Of a DNA stretch of 64,000 nucleotides, positions 26,188 to 34,705 are shown piece after piece. The notes under the pieces are model-generated. The model was not told the DNA's origin and searched no databases. It worked only from the letters and a program-made list of their open reading frames with translations. Origin of the DNA: Gemmatimonadetes bacterium 13_1_40CM_69_22 (lineage in GTDB: Bacteria; Gemmatimonadota; Gemmatimonadetes; Gemmatimonadales; GWC2-71-9); assembly GCA_001917665.1 (NCBI GenBank), contig MNEL01000057.1:20157-84156 (forward strand), read 5' to 3'. Every line of letters begins with the position of its first letter. The first letter of the stretch is position 1. Made by a program: the position numbers and the translations under genes.

Positions 26188-29173
26188 GCGGGGTTGGCTC
26201 GCCTGCCGGGCGGTGCACCACTCTGGCCATGTACGTGATCGCGGGCCGGGTGTTGAGCTCGGCGTGCACGTGGTAGCCGCGCGGGTCCTCGGCGAGCCGG
26301 GCGACGAGTGAGGTCTTGTCGTGCAGATCGCCGAACACGATCGCCTCCGACGGGCAGGCCTGCGCGCAGGCCGGCGTGATGTCCCCGTCGCGCACGCTGC
26401 GATCCTCGAGGCGTGCGCGGTTCTGAGCGCCGCGGATGCGCTGCACACAGAAGGTGCACTTCTCCATCACACCCTTCTCGCGCACGGTGACGTCCGGGTT
26501 GAGCAGCAGGTTGAGCGGGTCGGGCCAGCTCTCCCATTCGCCACCCGGCTCCGCGTAGTTGTACCAGTTGAAGTAGCGCACCTTGTACGGACAGTTGTTG
26601 GCGCAGTAGCGCGTGCCGACGCAGCGGTTGTAGACCTGGCCGTTAAGCCCGTCGGGGGTGTGGTACGCGGCGTACACAGGGCACACTGGCTCGCACGGGG
26701 CGTTGCCGCACTGCTGGCACAACATCGGCGTGACGACCGCCCCCACAGGCTTGCCCTCGCCGCCCGTGTAGTAGCGCTCGATCCGCATCCAGCTCATCTG
26801 GCGGCGCCGCACGACGAGCTCCTCGCCCACGGTTGCCAGGTTGTTTTCCGCATAGCACGCCGTCACGCAGGCCGAGCAGCCGGTGCACTTCGAGAGGTCG
26901 ATCGCCATCCCCCAGCGCGGCACGGCGCCCGCGTAGTTGCCGAGCGAGGCCTGCTGGTGCTGCGCCTCGGCCCATTCCTTGAGCGCCTCGTCCGCGTACG
27001 CCGGTACCTCGCGCTCCTCGAAGGGATGGGCGCCGGCCTTGAGCTTGCGCGCCTCGGCGAGCGGTAGCACCTCGCTGATCCCGCGGCCCTGCTCGCGGGC
27101 GTCGCCCTCGCTGGTGGCCAGCCGCCGGTGGTCCCCGGTCTTCACCACCGACACCCGCACTGCGAACGCACGCCCGCCGAAGTCCGCCGGCTTGTCGCTC
27201 AGCAGTTCGAAGGCGTTGAACGAGCGGTCCTTGGCGTAGCGGCCGTACGCCTTGTGCCCCTGCCCCGTCGGGACCGCCAGCACGTCGGGCCGGACGCCCG
27301 GCGTGATCCACACGGGCGCGCGCACGGCGCCGTACGGCGACTCGAGCAGCAGGATGTCCCCATTCGCCAGTTGCCACTTCGCCGCGGTTTCGGGATGGAC
27401 CTCCACCCACGCGTGCCACGTGATCTTCGAGACCGGGTCGGGGAGCTCCTGCAACCACGGCTTGTTCGCGCCGCGGCCGTCGTGCAGCGCCAGCGACGGG
27501 AAAACGATCAGCGTCACCTGCTCCGCCGGGTTGCCGCCGATGACCCACGCCAGCGCGTCGAAGGCGCGCGGCCCGAGGCGTACGGGCTGCGAGGGTGCCT
27601 CACCGTACAGCCCGCCGTGCTGCAAGGCATCGGTCCAGAACTCCGAGAAGTCTCTGCCCTTTCCGAACTGCTGATGCAACGCTTTCCAGCGACTCTGGAG
27701 ATAGTCCTTGAACGTGCCGGGTCTCCCGGCCACGCGGAGCAACACGTCGCCGACATGCATGGCGTTTGGGAAAACGGGCTGCATCACCGGCTGTTGCAGC
27801 GCGTGGATCCCGGCCCGGGGGCGCGAGTCGTTCCACTGCTCGAGCGGGTGCAGGTCGGGGAGCACGAGATCCGACGCCGCAGCGCTCTCGTCCAGATACG
27901 ACGAGAAGCTGACCTTGTAGCCGACCTTTCCGAGTGCTTGCGAGAAGGCGGCTGGGAGGGAATGACCCGGGTTCGCCCCGTGGACGAGCAGCAGTGCGAC
28001 CTTGCCCGCGCCCATATCGGTCGCGAGATCCGTGACCTCCTTGAACGAGCCCGCGCCTTCGAGCGCGTGATTGGGCCCGAACTTCATGGTCTTGCCGATC
28101 TGACCCGCCACGTAGTTCAGCAGGTTCACGTCCGCCACGATCTGGGCGCCGGTGGCGTACTGCGCCGCCATGCCCCCCGCGACCGCAAGACCGCCCTTGG
28201 ACCCCGCGAACTCCCGCGCCAGCCGTCTGATCTCCTTCGCATCAATCCCGATGAACGGGGCCACCTTCTCCGGCGCCAGCGTGGCGAGGCCATCCCGCAG
28301 GCGCGCGGCATCGGGCGGAGCCGTTGAGAGGCGCTCGCTGAGAATGACGTGCGCCATCGCGAGCGCCAGCATGCCTTCGGTTCCGGGCTGGGCCGCGATC
28401 CACTCGTCCGCGCTCATCCCGGTGAGCGACAGCCGCGGGCCCACGTATACGAACTTCGCCATCGACGCGTCGCGATCGCCGTCGAAGCTGTGGGCGCGGG
28501 TGAAACCGTTCTGGTAGCCGACCGGGGAGAGCCACGTCTCCATGAAGTCGGCGCCGAAGGAGACGATGTAGCGGGCGCTCGCGAAGTCGTAGAAGGGAAT
28601 CGCCGACGTGCCGAAGGCGAGGCGGTTCCCCTCCCGCAACGCCTCGAAGGCGAACGGCTCGTAGGTGACATGCCGGCCGCCTATGTCCTTCGTCCACGAG
28701 TCGACGAGCTCGCCGAACGAACCGCTTTCGAGCCCGGTGACGAACACGATCCCCCGGCCGCGCGCCTCCTTGACCTTCGTCGCGAGCCGGCCGATGGCGT
28801 CATCCCATGTCAGCTTCTGCCATTCGCCGTTCGGCCCGCGGGCCATGGGATCGGTGACGCGGTCCGGGTTGTAGAGCCCCTGGAGCGCGGCCTGGCCGCG
28901 CGAGCAGAGCCGACCGTCGTTGATCGGGGACTCCGGGTTGCCCTCGAGCTTGATCACCCGCCCCTCGCGCACCTTGGCGTGCAGCCCGCACCCGGCCGCG
29001 CATTCGCGGCACGTCGTGGCGTAATACGTCGCGGTCCCCGGAACCTGGTCTTCGGGCGGCACGAGATAGGGGACGAGGTGCTCGGTCGGCTCGGGCCCGA
29101 TGCCACACGCCGACAGCGCAGCGGCGCCGCCGCTCGTCGCGCCCAACACTTTGAGGAACCGTCTGCGATCCAT
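26180..29173 (-). CDS. actB: Alternative complex III iron-sulfur subunit ActB
   Basis: 997 residues with a twin-arginine signal (RRRFLKVLGATSGGAAALSA). Residues ~50-680 are a molybdopterin-oxidoreductase-like module with an N-terminal cysteine cluster (TTCRECAAGC...LCSRGQ). Residues ~720-997 are a NrfC-like ferredoxin module with several CxxC motifs (CTGCSACVTACYAENN; CQQCGNAPCEPVCPV; CVGTRYCANNCPYK; CTFCVQRI). This B1-B2 fusion is the standard ActB. In characterised complexes the molybdopterin pocket is empty. It should relay electrons on the periplasmic side. It follows actA by 11 nt. Confidence 0.94.
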   Translation of the reverse strand: MDRRRFLKVLGATSGGAAALSACGIGPEPTEHLVPYLVPPEDQVPGTATYYATTCRECAAGCGLHAKVREGRVIKLEGNPESPINDGRLCSRGQAALQGLYNPDRVTDPMARGPNGEWQKLTWDDAIGRLATKVKEARGRGIVFVTGLESGSFGELVDSWTKDIGGRHVTYEPFAFEALREGNRLAFGTSAIPFYDFASARYIVSFGADFMETWLSPVGYQNGFTRAHSFDGDRDASMAKFVYVGPRLSLTGMSADEWIAAQPGTEGMLALAMAHVILSERLSTAPPDAARLRDGLATLAPEKVAPFIGIDAKEIRRLAREFAGSKGGLAVAGGMAAQYATGAQIVADVNLLNYVAGQIGKTMKFGPNHALEGAGSFKEVTDLATDMGAGKVALLLVHGANPGHSLPAAFSQALGKVGYKVSFSSYLDESAAASDLVLPDLHPLEQWNDSRPRAGIHALQQPVMQPVFPNAMHVGDVLLRVAGRPGTFKDYLQSRWKALHQQFGKGRDFSEFWTDALQHGGLYGEAPSQPVRLGPRAFDALAWVIGGNPAEQVTLIVFPSLALHDGRGANKPWLQELPDPVSKITWHAWVEVHPETAAKWQLANGDILLLESPYGAVRAPVWITPGVRPDVLAVPTGQGHKAYGRYAKDRSFNAFELLSDKPADFGGRAFAVRVSVVKTGDHRRLATSEGDAREQGRGISEVLPLAEARKLKAGAHPFEEREVPAYADEALKEWAEAQHQQASLGNYAGAVPRWGMAIDLSKCTGCSACVTACYAENNLATVGEELVVRRRQMSWMRIERYYTGGEGKPVGAVVTPMLCQQCGNAPCEPVCPVYAAYHTPDGLNGQVYNRCVGTRYCANNCPYKVRYFNWYNYAEPGGEWESWPDPLNLLLNPDVTVREKGVMEKCTFCVQRIRGAQNRARLEDRSVRDGDITPACAQACPSEAIVFGDLHDKTSLVARLAEDPRGYHVHAELNTRPAITYMARVVHRPAGEPTPHA

Positions 29174-29184
29174 GGGCGCCGGCC

Positions 29185-29751
29185 TCAGTAGTGGCACAGG
29201 GTGCAGTCGCGGCTCACCTGCCGCTGCACGTGACAGGTGATGCACCAGCCCATCGTGAGCGTGGCGACCTGGTGCACCTGGGGCATCATCCGCACGTCAC
29301 CGTGGCACGTGAGACAGCTCTCGGTGCCGAGGACCTTGATGTGGCGCATGTGCGGGAACCGCACGAAGCCCGGAAGTGCGTGGATGCGGATCCAGTGCGG
29401 CGGCTGTTTGCTCGCCCACGCCTCGCGCACCTTCTTGATCTCCGCCTGATGCGAGGGGGTGGAGCCGGCAATCATCTGGTGGCAGCCAAAGCACGTCTGG
29501 ATCGCCGGGATCCCCGGCTCGCTCGAAATAGCGACCGTGCTGTGGCAGTAGAGGCAGGGGATCTGGTCCTGACCGGCGTGGACGTCGTGACGAAAGAAGA
29601 TCGGCTGCCGGGGACCGGCGAGTTTCCCCGTGTCGCTGATGACGGGGGCTCGGAAGACCGGGGTACGTTGTCCGTTTTGCGCCGCGGCGGGGCCGGCCAC
29701 GAGGAGAGCGACTGCGACGCCGGCCGCGGCCCTACCACCCCTCTTCGTCAT
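29185..29751 (-). CDS. actA: Alternative complex III pentahaem cytochrome c subunit ActA
   Basis: 188 residues. The signal sequence is AGVAVALLVAGPAAAQ. Exactly five CxxCH haem motifs are visible: CLYCH, CFGCH, CLTCH, CITCH and CTLCH, the last ending the protein. This is the pentahaem ActA that opens the act operon. The start MTKRGGR was chosen because it directly precedes the signal peptide; the upstream frame reaches into a palindromic repeat. It feeds haem-borne electrons toward ActE or cupredoxins. Confidence 0.94.
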   Translation of the reverse strand: MTKRGGRAAAGVAVALLVAGPAAAQNGQRTPVFRAPVISDTGKLAGPRQPIFFRHDVHAGQDQIPCLYCHSTVAISSEPGIPAIQTCFGCHQMIAGSTPSHQAEIKKVREAWASKQPPHWIRIHALPGFVRFPHMRHIKVLGTESCLTCHGDVRMMPQVHQVATLTMGWCITCHVQRQVSRDCTLCHY

Positions 29752-29839
29752 CAATCGCGCTCGATGGCGAATGTATCGTTTTGTGTGTGGAACGGCTTGC
29801 GGGCGCCGGAATGTAGCGTCAGCGACGAACGGCGCACAA

Positions 29840-29882
29840 GCCCGGAGTAGGGGCACGGCAGCGCCGTGCCCCTACTCCGGGC
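29840..29882. repeat. Perfect 20-bp-stem palindrome
   Basis: The stem at 29840-29859 (starting GCCCGGAGTAGGGGCACGGC) is exactly complementary to 29863-29882, with a 3-nt loop. It contains the stop codon of the DUF3788-like gene. The TAGGGGC...GCCCCTA heart resembles palindromes that recur in many unrelated bacteria as small non-autonomous repeats; it could also act as a terminator. Confidence 0.75.
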
Positions 29883-30342
29883 GCGCCAGAAACTGGTGCT
29901 TCAGCCGGATGATCGCGACGAATGCGTCGACCGCGCCCAAGTCCGGGAACTCCATCCAGCACCACCGCACCCCGGCCGACACCGGCCCACCGCGCATCGC
30001 CCGGCGCACGGACGTGGGCAGCCCGTCGGTGACGGCCAACTCGCGCTCCTCCGGCTCCGACAGCACGAACGTGCCGCTGACGCCCGCCTCCATCGGATGG
30101 AGATACCCGAGCTTGCGGCCGCCGACCTCGTACATCCACACCCACTTCCATGCCGTCCCCATGAACACCACCTGCTCGGTGACGTGCTTGAGCGCGCGGA
30201 TGCCCTCTCGCGCCTGCTTGAAGCGCTGTGCCGCGCGCGGCGGGAGATCCTTGATCGGAGCGTCCGACTTGGGGCGCTTGCGCGGGTTCGTGTACAGGTT
30301 CGTCGCCCAGTAGCCGGGCGGCTGGTGCTGGATGGGGATCAT
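29872..30342 (-). CDS. DUF3788-like protein
   Basis: 156 residues, soluble. The segments WKWVWMYEVGGRKLGYLHP and LPTSVRRAMRGG, with a C-terminal AVDAFVAIIRLK, recall DUF3788 proteins, in which a W-rich strand precedes a lysine-rich loop. Function unknown. It begins by ATGA overlap with the BNR propeller gene, so the two are co-transcribed. Its last three codons lie inside a 20-bp-stem palindrome, which suggests the natural end was altered by that repeat. Confidence 0.65.
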   Translation of the reverse strand: MIPIQHQPPGYWATNLYTNPRKRPKSDAPIKDLPPRAAQRFKQAREGIRALKHVTEQVVFMGTAWKWVWMYEVGGRKLGYLHPMEAGVSGTFVLSEPEERELAVTDGLPTSVRRAMRGGPVSAGVRWCWMEFPDLGAVDAFVAIIRLKHQFLARPE

Positions 30343-33300
30343 GGCCCTCTATTGTAGAAACGCCGCTCTAGCTCCCGCAAGCGCGCGAGCAGCTCCGCGA
30401 GCGCGCGCTCGAGGTCGCCCAGCGCGGCGCGAGCCGCCGCGGTAGGCGTCGCATCTGCGCCCTCCACCACACCATACACGGCGACGAGGTCACCGTTCAA
30501 GCGCATCAGGTTCTCCTTCCCACGCTGCCCTGGGGATGGCGGGGGCTCACCCGCCCCCGACTCCAGTGCCGCAGCTCGGGCGTCGAGCGAATCGATGGCG
30601 GCCGCCGCGCCCTGCTGGGCGCGCGCGCGCGCGCCCTTCACCTGCACCCGCAGGGCGCGCACCCGTTCCAACGCGGCCGAGTCGCCACGCAGGGCGGCGA
30701 CAATCCGCATCGCCAAAGCCAGCTGCTGTGCCAGGGCGCCGGGCCCGGGCCGCGCGCGAGGATCCATCCGGACTGCGAGCGGCTGGGTGAGCGTCTCCCC
30801 GCCCACGGTGAGCCGCACCGTGTATGATCCGGGCAGCACCCACGGCCCGCGCGGCTCGCGCGGCGTATCACCGGGGATGGCCGAGATGGGGTATTCGTAC
30901 CGCACGGCAGGCGGTGGCGCGCCGTGCAGGTCCCACACAAAGCGGTGCATCCCCCGAGCGGTGGAGAGCGTCTGCGGCGGCCGGATCCACATGAGGGGGA
31001 TGTTGAGCGTCGTGTCCGGCTGCTCCGGCCGGTCGGGGGAGGGGGAGGGGGAGGGGGACGCGCTCGAAAAGCGGCGCACCAGGCTTCCCGCCCGATCGAG
31101 AATCTCGAGCGTGACGGCTCCAGCAGCCGGGCGCGTCAGATAGTAGTCGACGATGGCGCCATCGGGCGGGTTCTTCCCTGCGGGCTCGTCCGGCGGCAGC
31201 GGCGTATCGGTGTTCTCGTTCCAGCGAACCCGAACGGCGGGCGCCGGCCGGTACAGGTAGGCGGCCGTCGCCGCAGCGGCGGCCGCGATCTGGCGCAGCG
31301 GCGTGATGTCGTCCAGGATCCACAACGAGCGACCGTGCGTCGCCACGACGAGGTCGCTGTCGTGCACCACGAGGTCGCGCACCGAGGTCGCCGGCAGATC
31401 GAGCTTGAGCGACTGCCAGTGATCGCCCTCGTCGAACGATACGTAAACTCCCCGCTCCGTCCCGGCGTAGAGCAGCCCGCGCCGCACCGGGTCCTCCCGC
31501 ACCGCGTTGACGACCTCGTTCGACGGTATCCCCTCGACGACTTCGGTCCATGTCCTTCCGCCGTCTTTCGTGCGGTAGATGTGGGGGTGGAGGTCGTCGA
31601 GACGGAAGCGGTTCACCGCGGCGTAGACCGCCAGGGTATCGACGTGCGACGCCTCCATGAGCGAGACCTTGCTCCAGGGCGTCAGCGCGGTCGGGGTCAC
31701 GTTCGTCCACTTGCGGCCGCCGTCGTGCGTTACGTGGATCAGCCCATCATCGGTCCCGACCCAGATGAGGTTCGGTCGCGTGAAGGACGGGGCGATGGTG
31801 TAGATCACCCCGCGGTGCGCGCCCTTCTCCGGATCGAGCGCCGTGAACGCTCCGAGGCTCGTCGGCACATCGTACGCCGCGCGGGTCAGTTCGGGGCTCA
31901 TCACTTGCCAGCTCCGCCCGCCGTTCACCGTCTTGAAGAGCACGTTGCCACCGAGGTACAGGACATGCGGGTCGAGCGGCGAGAACAGGAGCGGCATCGT
32001 CCGGACGAAGCGGTATCGCCCCGTCCGCACCGGCTCGGGCGACACGTCCTGGACCTCGCCCGTGCTCCAGTCGAAGCGCGTGACCTTGCCGCCGTACACG
32101 ATGTCGGGGTGCAGCGGATCGGGTGCCACGTAGCCGTACTCCTCCACGCCGACGGGATGCCACTCGCGAACGGTGATCTGTCCGTCGGCGCCGCGGCTCA
32201 CGATGCCGGCCGATCCGCTCTCCTGCTGGCCACCGTATACGCGGTAGGGAAAGGCGTTGTCGGTGCTGACATGGTAGAACTGTGCCGTGGGCTGGTTGTA
32301 CCACGAGCTCCACGTCTCCCCCCCGTTGACCGTGACGACGGCGCCCTGATCGCTGGCGAGGAGGATGATGTTGGGATCGTCCGGATTGATCCACAGGCGG
32401 TGGTAGTCGTCGCCGCCCGGCGCGCCCCGCAGCGCGCTGAAGGTCTTGCCGCCGTCCGCGGACTTCCACGTCACGACGTTCGCGACGTACACGACGTCGG
32501 CGTGCTTCGGATCGACCTTCACCTCGTTGAAATCCCCGTCGCGACCCCAGAGGCGCTGGTCCGCGTTGACGAGCCGCCACTGCTCGCCGCCGTCGTCGGA
32601 GCGGTACACCCCGCCGCCGGTGGCGGCGCCCACCACCGCGTACATGCGGGCGGGCTCGCCGGGCGACACGGCGAGGCCGATGCGGCCCAGCCGGGCCTGG
32701 GCGGTGGGCAGGCCGGCGGTGACGCGCCGCCACGTGGTCCCACCATCGATGGATTTGTACAGGCCGTTGTTGGCGGAGAGGGTCCAGGAACTGCCGATCT
32801 CCCAGGGCGCCTGGCGCGCGGCCCAGAGCACGGCGAACACCGTCTGCGGGTTCGCGGGGTCGAATGCGACGTCCATGGCGCCGGTGTTCTCGTCGGTGTA
32901 CAGCACCTTCTGCCACGTCGCCCCGCCGTCCTGGGAGCGGAACACGCCACGCTCCGCGTTCGGGCCGTACGGGTGACCGAGCACCGCGACGAAGACCCGG
33001 TTCGCATCGTGCGGGTCGACGATCACCGCGGGGATCTGCTGGCCGTCCTGCAGGCCGAGCTGCCGCCACGTCCGCCCGGCGTCGGTGGACTTGTAGATCC
33101 CGTCGCCCACCGACAGGTCGGGGCGCTGCAGGCCTTCGCCGCTCCCGACATAGACGACATTGGGATCGGAGGTGGCGACTGTGAGAGCGCCGACCGAGCC
33201 GGTCGCCTGATCGTCGAAGATCGGTCTCCAGGTGCGCCCGTAGTCGGTGCTCTTCCACACGCCGCCGTTGTTGACGCCGATATAGAAGACGTTGGGCTGA

Positions 33301-33464
33301 CCCGGCACACCGGTCGCCCCGACCGTACGGCCGCCGCGGAACGGCCCGATCAAGCGCCAGTGCAGGTCGGCGAGGAGGGAGGGGTCGTAGTGCTGCGCGC
33401 TCGCGACTGCGGGGAAGAGAATCACGAGCCAGATCGGCAGTACGATGCAGCGCAAGAGAATCAC
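30339..33464 (-). CDS. Secreted BNR/sortilin-type beta-propeller protein
   Basis: 1041 residues. The GTG start at 33464 has GGGAGAG upstream and gives a signal peptide VILLRCIVLPIWLVILFP. Residues ~20-700 hold many BNR/Asp-box repeats (for example STDYGRTW, STDAGRTW, SQDGGATW, SDDGGEQW, TKDGGRTW) forming one or two VPS10/sortilin-like propellers. Then come a FlgD-like Ig segment (PLMWIRPPQTLSTARGMHRF; GSYTVRLTVGG) and a helical tail. Similar proteins are common in Gemmatimonadota and Acidobacteriota, often labelled glycosyl hydrolase, but no catalytic residues can be named. An SP-repeat linker is encoded by a GGGGGA microsatellite at ~31034. Confidence 0.88.
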   Translation of the reverse strand: MILLRCIVLPIWLVILFPAVASAQHYDPSLLADLHWRLIGPFRGGRTVGATGVPGQPNVFYIGVNNGGVWKSTDYGRTWRPIFDDQATGSVGALTVATSDPNVVYVGSGEGLQRPDLSVGDGIYKSTDAGRTWRQLGLQDGQQIPAVIVDPHDANRVFVAVLGHPYGPNAERGVFRSQDGGATWQKVLYTDENTGAMDVAFDPANPQTVFAVLWAARQAPWEIGSSWTLSANNGLYKSIDGGTTWRRVTAGLPTAQARLGRIGLAVSPGEPARMYAVVGAATGGGVYRSDDGGEQWRLVNADQRLWGRDGDFNEVKVDPKHADVVYVANVVTWKSADGGKTFSALRGAPGGDDYHRLWINPDDPNIILLASDQGAVVTVNGGETWSSWYNQPTAQFYHVSTDNAFPYRVYGGQQESGSAGIVSRGADGQITVREWHPVGVEEYGYVAPDPLHPDIVYGGKVTRFDWSTGEVQDVSPEPVRTGRYRFVRTMPLLFSPLDPHVLYLGGNVLFKTVNGGRSWQVMSPELTRAAYDVPTSLGAFTALDPEKGAHRGVIYTIAPSFTRPNLIWVGTDDGLIHVTHDGGRKWTNVTPTALTPWSKVSLMEASHVDTLAVYAAVNRFRLDDLHPHIYRTKDGGRTWTEVVEGIPSNEVVNAVREDPVRRGLLYAGTERGVYVSFDEGDHWQSLKLDLPATSVRDLVVHDSDLVVATHGRSLWILDDITPLRQIAAAAAATAAYLYRPAPAVRVRWNENTDTPLPPDEPAGKNPPDGAIVDYYLTRPAAGAVTLEILDRAGSLVRRFSSASPSPSPSPDRPEQPDTTLNIPLMWIRPPQTLSTARGMHRFVWDLHGAPPPAVRYEYPISAIPGDTPREPRGPWVLPGSYTVRLTVGGETLTQPLAVRMDPRARPGPGALAQQLALAMRIVAALRGDSAALERVRALRVQVKGARARAQQGAAAAIDSLDARAAALESGAGEPPPSPGQRGKENLMRLNGDLVAVYGVVEGADATPTAAARAALGDLERALAELLARLRELERRFYNRGP
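31034..31058. repeat. GGGGGA hexanucleotide microsatellite
   Basis: About four tandem copies of GGGGGA encode a Ser-Pro linker in the BNR protein. Because the unit is 6 bp, copy-number change would lengthen the linker without a frameshift. Confidence 0.8.
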
Positions 33465-33571
33465 GTTGTAGCTCTCCCGAATGATGTGGCCTCCGGAAAT
33501 TCCCCAGACTAAAGTTCGGGCTCTCAGCCCGCGGAAACCGGCGGAGGATTTGACACTGCCACACGGCGGCG

Positions 33572-34705
33572 TCAAGCGACGACGGGTCGCGTCGCGGCCC
33601 GAAAGCGCGCCACGTCCAGCAAGCGCGCGACCGACACCCCCGGCACCGCCATGCGCCCGTCCTTGCTCATGCTGAGCTTGATCACATCCCCGTCGCGGCC
33701 ATACCACCGGGCGCTCGGCTCGAGGTCGGACGGGTAGACGCACAGCGGCAGGCCGGCCACCGCGAGCGCCGCCTGGGACCCGATGCCTGATTCAGGCATT
33801 GTCCCAACCCACAGCTCGGCCCCGTAGTGGGCCGCCAGCTCGTAGATCCGGCACACCTCCGCCAGGCCGCCCACCCGGTGCACCTTGATGTTCCAGACGC
33901 GGGGCCCGTCCAGGTCCATCATCTGCCGCGCGATCGCGGCGCTCTTGAGCGTCTCGTCGAGGCAGACCGGCGTGTGCAGCGTATGACTCAGCGCCGCGTG
34001 GGCGACGAGCTCGTCCGGGGCGAGGGGCTGCTCGATGTACAGCAGGCCGGCGCCGTCGAGGGCGCGCAAGCTCTTCTCGTGGGCGGGCCACGCGTAGGCG
34101 CCATTCGCATCGACGGTGAGCGGGAGCTCGACGGCGCCCATCGCGGCGCGCGCCGCGCTGACCGCCACCGCGTCCCATCCCGGCATCACTTTGATCTTCA
34201 CGCGACGGTACCCCTGCTCCAGCGCGGCGTACACGCGGCGGGTGAGCGTGTCCGGTTTCCCGTCTTCGGGAATGCCGAGCGCCACCCCACAGGAGACGCT
34301 CGCCGCCGGCTGCACACCGAGCCGGGCAGCGACCAGCTGCCCGAGCCCGATCCCGCGTCCGTGGGCCTCGAGGTCCCACGCCGCCGTTTCGATCCCCGCC
34401 CGGGCGAACGGATTGCCCCGCACGCCCGCGTGCAGCGCGGCATCCACGGCCGCGGGCGAGTCGAACTCCTTGCCCACCACGCGGGGGACCAGCACCCGGA
34501 CGATCAGATCGCGGGCGCTCGCGAGCGTCTCCTCGGAGTAGAACGGCAGCTCGAATGGCGGCGACTCGCCGTACCCGACATGGCCCGCATCGTCGTGCAG
34601 GGCGATGACGAGCGAGCGGCGCGCATCGATCCGCCCACCGGAGATGATGAACGGCTCGACGAACGGGAGCGTCAGCTCGAACAGCTCAGCCCGGGCGATG
34701 CGCAC
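33572..34705 (-). CDS. Enolase-superfamily enzyme (OSBS / N-acylamino acid racemase-like)
   Basis: 377 residues with the muconate-lactonising/MenC fold. An N-terminal capping domain leads to the barrel with KxK base RVKIKVMPG, metal ligands Asp in VDANGAY, Glu in YIEQPL and Asp in CLDETL, and a second lysine in NIKVHRVGG. Family members act as o-succinylbenzoate synthase, N-succinylamino acid racemase or dipeptide epimerase. No other men genes are nearby, and the neighbours are amidohydrolases and an amine oxidase, so an N-acyl amino acid racemase is more likely. Start: GTG at 34705, giving VRIARAELFELTLPF. A GTG at 34756 is possible but overlaps the previous gene by 71 nt. Confidence 0.82.
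   Translation of the reverse strand: MRIARAELFELTLPFVEPFIISGGRIDARRSLVIALHDDAGHVGYGESPPFELPFYSEETLASARDLIVRVLVPRVVGKEFDSPAAVDAALHAGVRGNPFARAGIETAAWDLEAHGRGIGLGQLVAARLGVQPAASVSCGVALGIPEDGKPDTLTRRVYAALEQGYRRVKIKVMPGWDAVAVSAARAAMGAVELPLTVDANGAYAWPAHEKSLRALDGAGLLYIEQPLAPDELVAHAALSHTLHTPVCLDETLKSAAIARQMMDLDGPRVWNIKVHRVGGLAEVCRIYELAAHYGAELWVGTMPESGIGSQAALAVAGLPLCVYPSDLEPSARWYGRDGDVIKLSMSKDGRMAVPGVSVARLLDVARFRAATRPVVA

Noticed and set aside
30924..33512. An 862-codon plus-strand open frame opposite the BNR protein
   Set aside because: The minus strand carries regular Asp-box repeats; the plus frame has none and is low-complexity.
33572..34705. Assignment as menC of menaquinone synthesis
   Set aside because: Catalytic residues fit, but no other men gene is nearby and the operon is catabolic in character; a racemase role is more likely.
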